From the NCBI GenBank assembly GCA_037447655.1, contig JBBHKE010002994.1:1-30021 (forward strand): a stretch of 30,021 bases of DNA, in the 5' to 3' direction. This DNA is from Zygnema cylindricum (Eukaryota > Streptophyta > Zygnematophyceae > Zygnematales > Zygnemataceae). The notes under the pieces were generated by a model, which had not been told where the DNA came from, searched no databases, and worked only from the letters and a program-made list of their open reading frames with translations. Shown in pieces: positions 28,501 to 30,021 of this stretch (the stretch's first letter is position 1; the number at the start of each line of letters is the position of its first letter). Made by a program: the position numbers and the translations under genes.

Positions 28501-29793
28501 CCTTGTCATAGCGGGCATCTGTTTATTTCTCTCCCCTACATCACTATGGACACACCTCTCCTTCCCCCTCACATCCCCCTCTCCCTCACCTGTGGCCGGT
28601 CTTGACTTCTCTGCCTCTCCCTCCCTCCCTCACTTGTTGCCGGTCTCGACTTCTCTCCCTCTCCCTACCTCTCTCCCTCACCTGTGGATGGTCTCGACTT
28701 CTCTCCCTCCGCCCCCACAAAGGTGCTATCTGTCCTCTTGGCCCACACCTCCAACTGCTCTCGCGCCGCGGCTCGGAATGTGTCTCCGGCCGCCATTAAT
28801 ACCTGCTTTTTAACCGGTTTAAATGGAGTTTTATGTTTTTTTACGTTTTTTTTACGTTTCTTTCCGTCAAAAAAGTGTTTATTTGCGTTTGTGATGAAAT
28901 GGGTTTTATTTTTCACAATCTCTCTATGTTTTTTTTTTTTTTCATTTATAAAGGGTTTTTGTTTGCGTTTGTGAGCGGTTTTTTATCATATGAGATTTGA
29001 AAAGAAAAAAAAAGCCGGTATAATAATTATCATAATATCAATGTTAAGAATAATAATAATCATAGTAAAAACAATAAGGATAATAATAATAATGAAAGCA
29101 GTGTTCGCAGAAATAGTTGTTTTCTGTTTGAACATAAAGTTGAAACCCAGTTTTAACTCCTGTTAAAACAGTCAAAAAGGTTATCTCAATTTCCAAAGTT
29201 TAAACAGTGCATGAGTTTCAACTGTGAACGGATAATACTGTAAAGTACAAAAGTACATACACATTTAAAGTACAAAAATGTCATACATGTACAAACGTAC
29301 GGAGTAGATAAAGCACATGTACTTATTTAAAATTAACAGTCCAAAATTTTGAGCAAAAAATATCAAAACTATTTATTTAAAAAAAACTCTCCTGAAGTTT
29401 TTAACCTCGGGCATAAATCATAAAATTTATACTTAGACCACAAGGTTTTTAACAATTTTGGCTCAATTTTGGGACATCAATAATAATAACAACAAAAAAG
29501 AAAATATAATAACAATAAAAATGAACAGATCTTGCCAAAAATAGCCAGATACACTTAGGTATCTACCTGAAACTTAAATGGGAAAAAAAGTGAGTTTAAC
29601 CTTCCAAAAACGTTTCAACTAAAATTAAAACGTTCGAACTGCCATTCGAAATTTTATGCTTTTGGAGCTATCAGCTTAAAAAAAGAACTGATGAAGGAAA
29701 AATATATATAATAATTAAAAAATAATAATAATAATTATGAAAAAAATTCACTCACTTTCATGCCTTCTCCTTGAAAACGATATGCAAGTTTTC
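22394..29793 (-). CDS. cpFtsY: Chloroplast SRP receptor FtsY, C-terminal part (7 exons, 5' end outside window)
   Basis: Joining 29793-29756, 28802-28682, 27970-27902, 27245-27163, 26719-26651, 25431-25369 and 22510-22394 gives 185 residues and a stop, with all six exon phases agreeing. Motifs in order: GKLAYR just after the P-loop; DTFRAAA; ADTSGR (G3); TNDRLMGELRGCKKAIEK; LDGTTGLNMLPQAREFNQ; LTKLDGTSRGG (G4); GIPVKFVGVGE (closing loop); DLQPFDAEAFVNALF C-terminal helix. This is the SRP GTPase domain of the chloroplast FtsY family. FtsY pairs with cpSRP54 at the thylakoid to deliver light-harvesting proteins, and both GTPases hydrolyse GTP (established for the family). The P-loop and transit peptide lie to the right of 29793. 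Introns are 443-2858 bp. Two differences from sequences I recall: TSRGG for TARGG, and GGCVASVV for GGCVVSVV. Plastid targeting is inferred from family resemblance. Confidence 0.9.
22542..22952. repeat. 12-bp minisatellite (ATAATAAACATC) in the last cpFtsY intron
   Basis: More than 30 degenerate copies of a 12-bp unit. Because 12 is a multiple of 3, both strands give long Ile/Asn/Met ORFs; these are artefacts. The array starts about 30 bp from the acceptor of the last exon. Confidence 0.85.
23275..24047. mobile_element. Non-autonomous hAT-type element in the last cpFtsY intron
   Basis: A 773-bp element with exact 15-bp inverted termini TAGTGTTGGGTATCG and CGATACCCAACACTA. It is flanked by a perfect 8-bp duplication GTTTTTAG at 23267-23274 and 24048-24055. 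TAGNG termini plus an 8-bp duplication are hAT hallmarks. Subterminal ATATCGATATATCG-like words are abundant on both sides. No transposase is encoded. The intact duplication suggests fairly recent insertion. Confidence 0.88.
24332..24537. mobile_element. TA-flanked MITE, copy 4 of 5
   Basis: A 206-bp element with TA at 24330-24331 and 24538-24539. The left end CACCGTGTATCGCTATTAGT pairs with the reversed right end CACCGAATATCGCTATTAGC, and similarity continues through TAATGG. It lies inside the last cpFtsY intron. Confidence 0.72.
24553..24771. mobile_element. TA-flanked MITE, copy 5 of 5 (divergent)
   Basis: The right end (reversed) reads CACCGCCCATTGCTATTA with TA at 24772-24773. The proposed left end AACAGCCCATCACTAT begins after TA at 24551-24552. 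It starts 15 bp after copy 4 ends, so the two stand almost in tandem. The left terminus is decayed, so this boundary is less certain. Confidence 0.5.
25086..25198. repeat. CT-rich simple sequence in the last cpFtsY intron
   Basis: CTCCCTCTCC-type repeats on the + strand. On the transcribed minus strand this is purine-rich. Confidence 0.75.
25369..25431 (-). CDS. cpFtsY: cpFtsY exon with the TKLD motif
   Basis: 63 nt, 21 codons, VMGVTGFVLTKLDGTSRGG followed by CV. The acceptor is CCTCCAG before 25431 and the donor is GTAAGG from 25368. TKLDG is the guanine-recognition (G4) motif. Phase 0 at both ends. Confidence 0.92.
25437..25658. repeat. GGGAGA-type repeat forming a giant pyrimidine tract at a splice acceptor
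   Basis: About 220 bp of GGGAGA/GGGAAA repeats on the + strand. On the transcribed strand it is CT-rich and ends directly at the acceptor of the exon 25369-25431. Confidence 0.8.
26651..26719 (-). CDS. cpFtsY: cpFtsY exon
   Basis: 69 nt, 23 codons, EILMVLDGTTGLNMLPQARE followed by FNQ. The acceptor is GCTTCAG before 26719 and the donor is GTCAAT from 26650. Phase 0 at both ends. The LDGTTGLNMLPQARE segment is very typical of chloroplast FtsY. Confidence 0.92.
27063..27125. repeat. A-rich run in a cpFtsY intron
   Basis: Two A runs of 18 and about 28 bases separated by CCAAACC, just downstream of the exon ending at 27163. Confidence 0.8.
27163..27245 (-). CDS. cpFtsY: cpFtsY exon
   Basis: 83 nt. 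The first two bases complete an Arg codon split across the intron; then come 27 codons, LHTNDRLMGELRGCKKAIEK followed by LLPGAPH. The acceptor is TTCCCAG before 27245 and the donor is GTCAGT from 27162. Together with the upstream exon it rebuilds DTSGRLHTN. Confidence 0.92.
27430..27515. repeat. TA-rich simple sequence in a cpFtsY intron
   Basis: Irregular (TA)n with ATATATAC words. Confidence 0.7.
27711..27906 (-). repeat. About 52-bp tandem array that copies the 5' splice site
   Basis: Reading the minus strand, the exon end CGGAA followed by GTAAGGTTTTTTCCACATTT and TGTAGCCTCTCACC recurs downstream. GTAA donors lie at 27901 (real), 27848, 27797, 27770 and 27717, with spacings of 53, 51, 27 and 53. 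The copy at 27770 keeps CGGAAGTAAGG exactly. Confidence 0.85.
27902..27970 (-). CDS. cpFtsY: cpFtsY exon with the G3 motif
   Basis: 69 nt. TT completes a Val codon, then 22 codons LVQGVRKAMEMGVDVVLADT and SG, then A opens the split Arg codon. The acceptor is GAGACAG before 27970 and the donor is GTAAGG from 27901. ADTSGR is the G3 motif. Confidence 0.92.
28232..28700 (-). repeat. Tandem partial copies of the preceding exon end inside a CT/GA-rich array
   Basis: On the minus strand the exon end GGAGAGAAGTCGAGACC..CCACAG with donor GTGAGG recurs with donors at 28633 (GCAACAA/GTGAGG) and 28589 (GGCCACAG/GTGAGG). A further copy near 28465-28530 keeps more exon sequence and a GTGAAT donor. A remnant near 28238-28265 keeps TTTGTGAGGGCGG. 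Between copies there is GGGAGA-type filler. Confidence 0.75.
28682..28802 (-). CDS. cpFtsY: cpFtsY exon with the DTFRAAA motif
   Basis: 121 nt, 40 codons plus one base. It starts VLMAAGDTFRAAAREQLEVW, then AKRTDSTFVGAEGEKSRPST. The acceptor is AAAGCAG before 28802 and the donor is GTGAGG from 28681. The first Val follows the preceding exon in phase 0, and the final G joins TT of the next exon to give Val. Confidence 0.93.
28975..29755. other. First visible cpFtsY intron (28803-29755), AT-rich part
   Basis: AT-rich with ATAATAATA words and repeated AAAGTACAAAA words at 29253-29300. No exon was found in it, and the exon phases on either side agree without one. Confidence 0.6.
29756..29793 (-). 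CDS. cpFtsY: cpFtsY 38-nt exon after the P-loop (first exon visible)
   Basis: Two bases complete a Gly codon, followed by 12 codons KLAYRFQGEGMK. The acceptor is a long T run ending CTCCAG before 29793; the donor is GTGAGT from 29755. In FtsY this segment directly follows GGGKTTxxG and precedes VLxAAGD, as found here. The P-loop exon is not in the remaining 228 bases. Confidence 0.85.
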
Positions 29794-29978
29794 CTGGAGA
29801 AAAAAAAAAAAAACATAAAAAAAAGAGGATTCAATCAATGATTTTATTATTTTATCCACCATTTGAAAAAAGAGAATAATAAAATGAAGTTGAAAATACA
29901 AGTAGTTTCAAAAACGGAAGTGACAGAGAGAAAACAATGAAAGAAATTAACTTTTTGTAGAACTAGAGAGAGAGAGAC

Positions 29979-30010
<32 letters not shown>

Positions 30011-30021
30011 TGTTTTTCAAT
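29794..30021. other. Partial intron of cpFtsY with a GA repeat
   Basis: AT-rich sequence ending in (GA)n at about 29966-30009. No P-loop coding sequence is seen, so the intron continues past the window edge. Confidence 0.6.

Noticed and set aside
28665-28916. An 83-codon minus-strand ORF as a stand-alone small gene
   Set aside because: Only the part from VLMAAGD to RPST is coding; it is an internal cpFtsY exon with clear acceptor and donor, and the upstream Met is intronic.

Overview
The window is nuclear DNA from a photosynthetic eukaryote, most likely a green plant or green alga. A gene for a chloroplast-type signal-recognition-particle receptor (cpFtsY) is split by spliceosomal introns. 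A 73-nt tRNA-Ala(UGC) has a plant-like body and its own Pol III terminator. A plant-style hydroxyproline-rich wall glycoprotein and a Myb/SANT-like regulator are also present. I cannot resolve the lineage further. Nothing looks bacterial, and there are no CRISPR arrays or operons.

Layout. 1-8.5 kb is gene-poor: one inverted-repeat element cut by the window edge, two copies of a TA-flanked MITE family, and several simple-sequence arrays (A runs, GA and GGGGAGGAGA repeats, a 7-bp array). 8.5-13.26 kb (+) is a very long Pro/Ser/Thr repeat ORF, broken by one frameshift near 12.72 kb and then by a 10-N assembly gap. 13.27-14.03 kb is a 17-bp minisatellite. 14.72-18.30 kb (-) is an uninterrupted 1193-residue ORF with a duplicated DNA-binding-like module and a coiled coil. 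19.22-19.30 kb (-) is tRNA-Ala. 19.5-22.4 kb is intergenic with MITE and possible hAT remains. 22.39-29.79 kb (-) holds the last seven exons of cpFtsY (185 codons over 7.4 kb). Its N-terminal part and the P-loop lie beyond the right edge.

The most interesting part is cpFtsY. No single long ORF reveals it; it was assembled from seven short exons of 38-121 nt whose phases all agree. Two of its introns begin with tandem arrays that copy the exon/intron border itself, producing chains of decoy 5' splice sites. Its last intron carries a hAT-type element with a perfect 8-bp target duplication, two adjacent TA-MITEs and a 12-bp minisatellite. Across the window the recurring theme is expansion of purine/pyrimidine simple sequence, both inside coding regions (Pro-rich and Gly-rich tracts) and next to splice sites.

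The genes show no obvious functional link: a wall protein, a nuclear regulator, a tRNA and a plastid protein-targeting GTPase. All calls come from reading the sequence; no database search was run.
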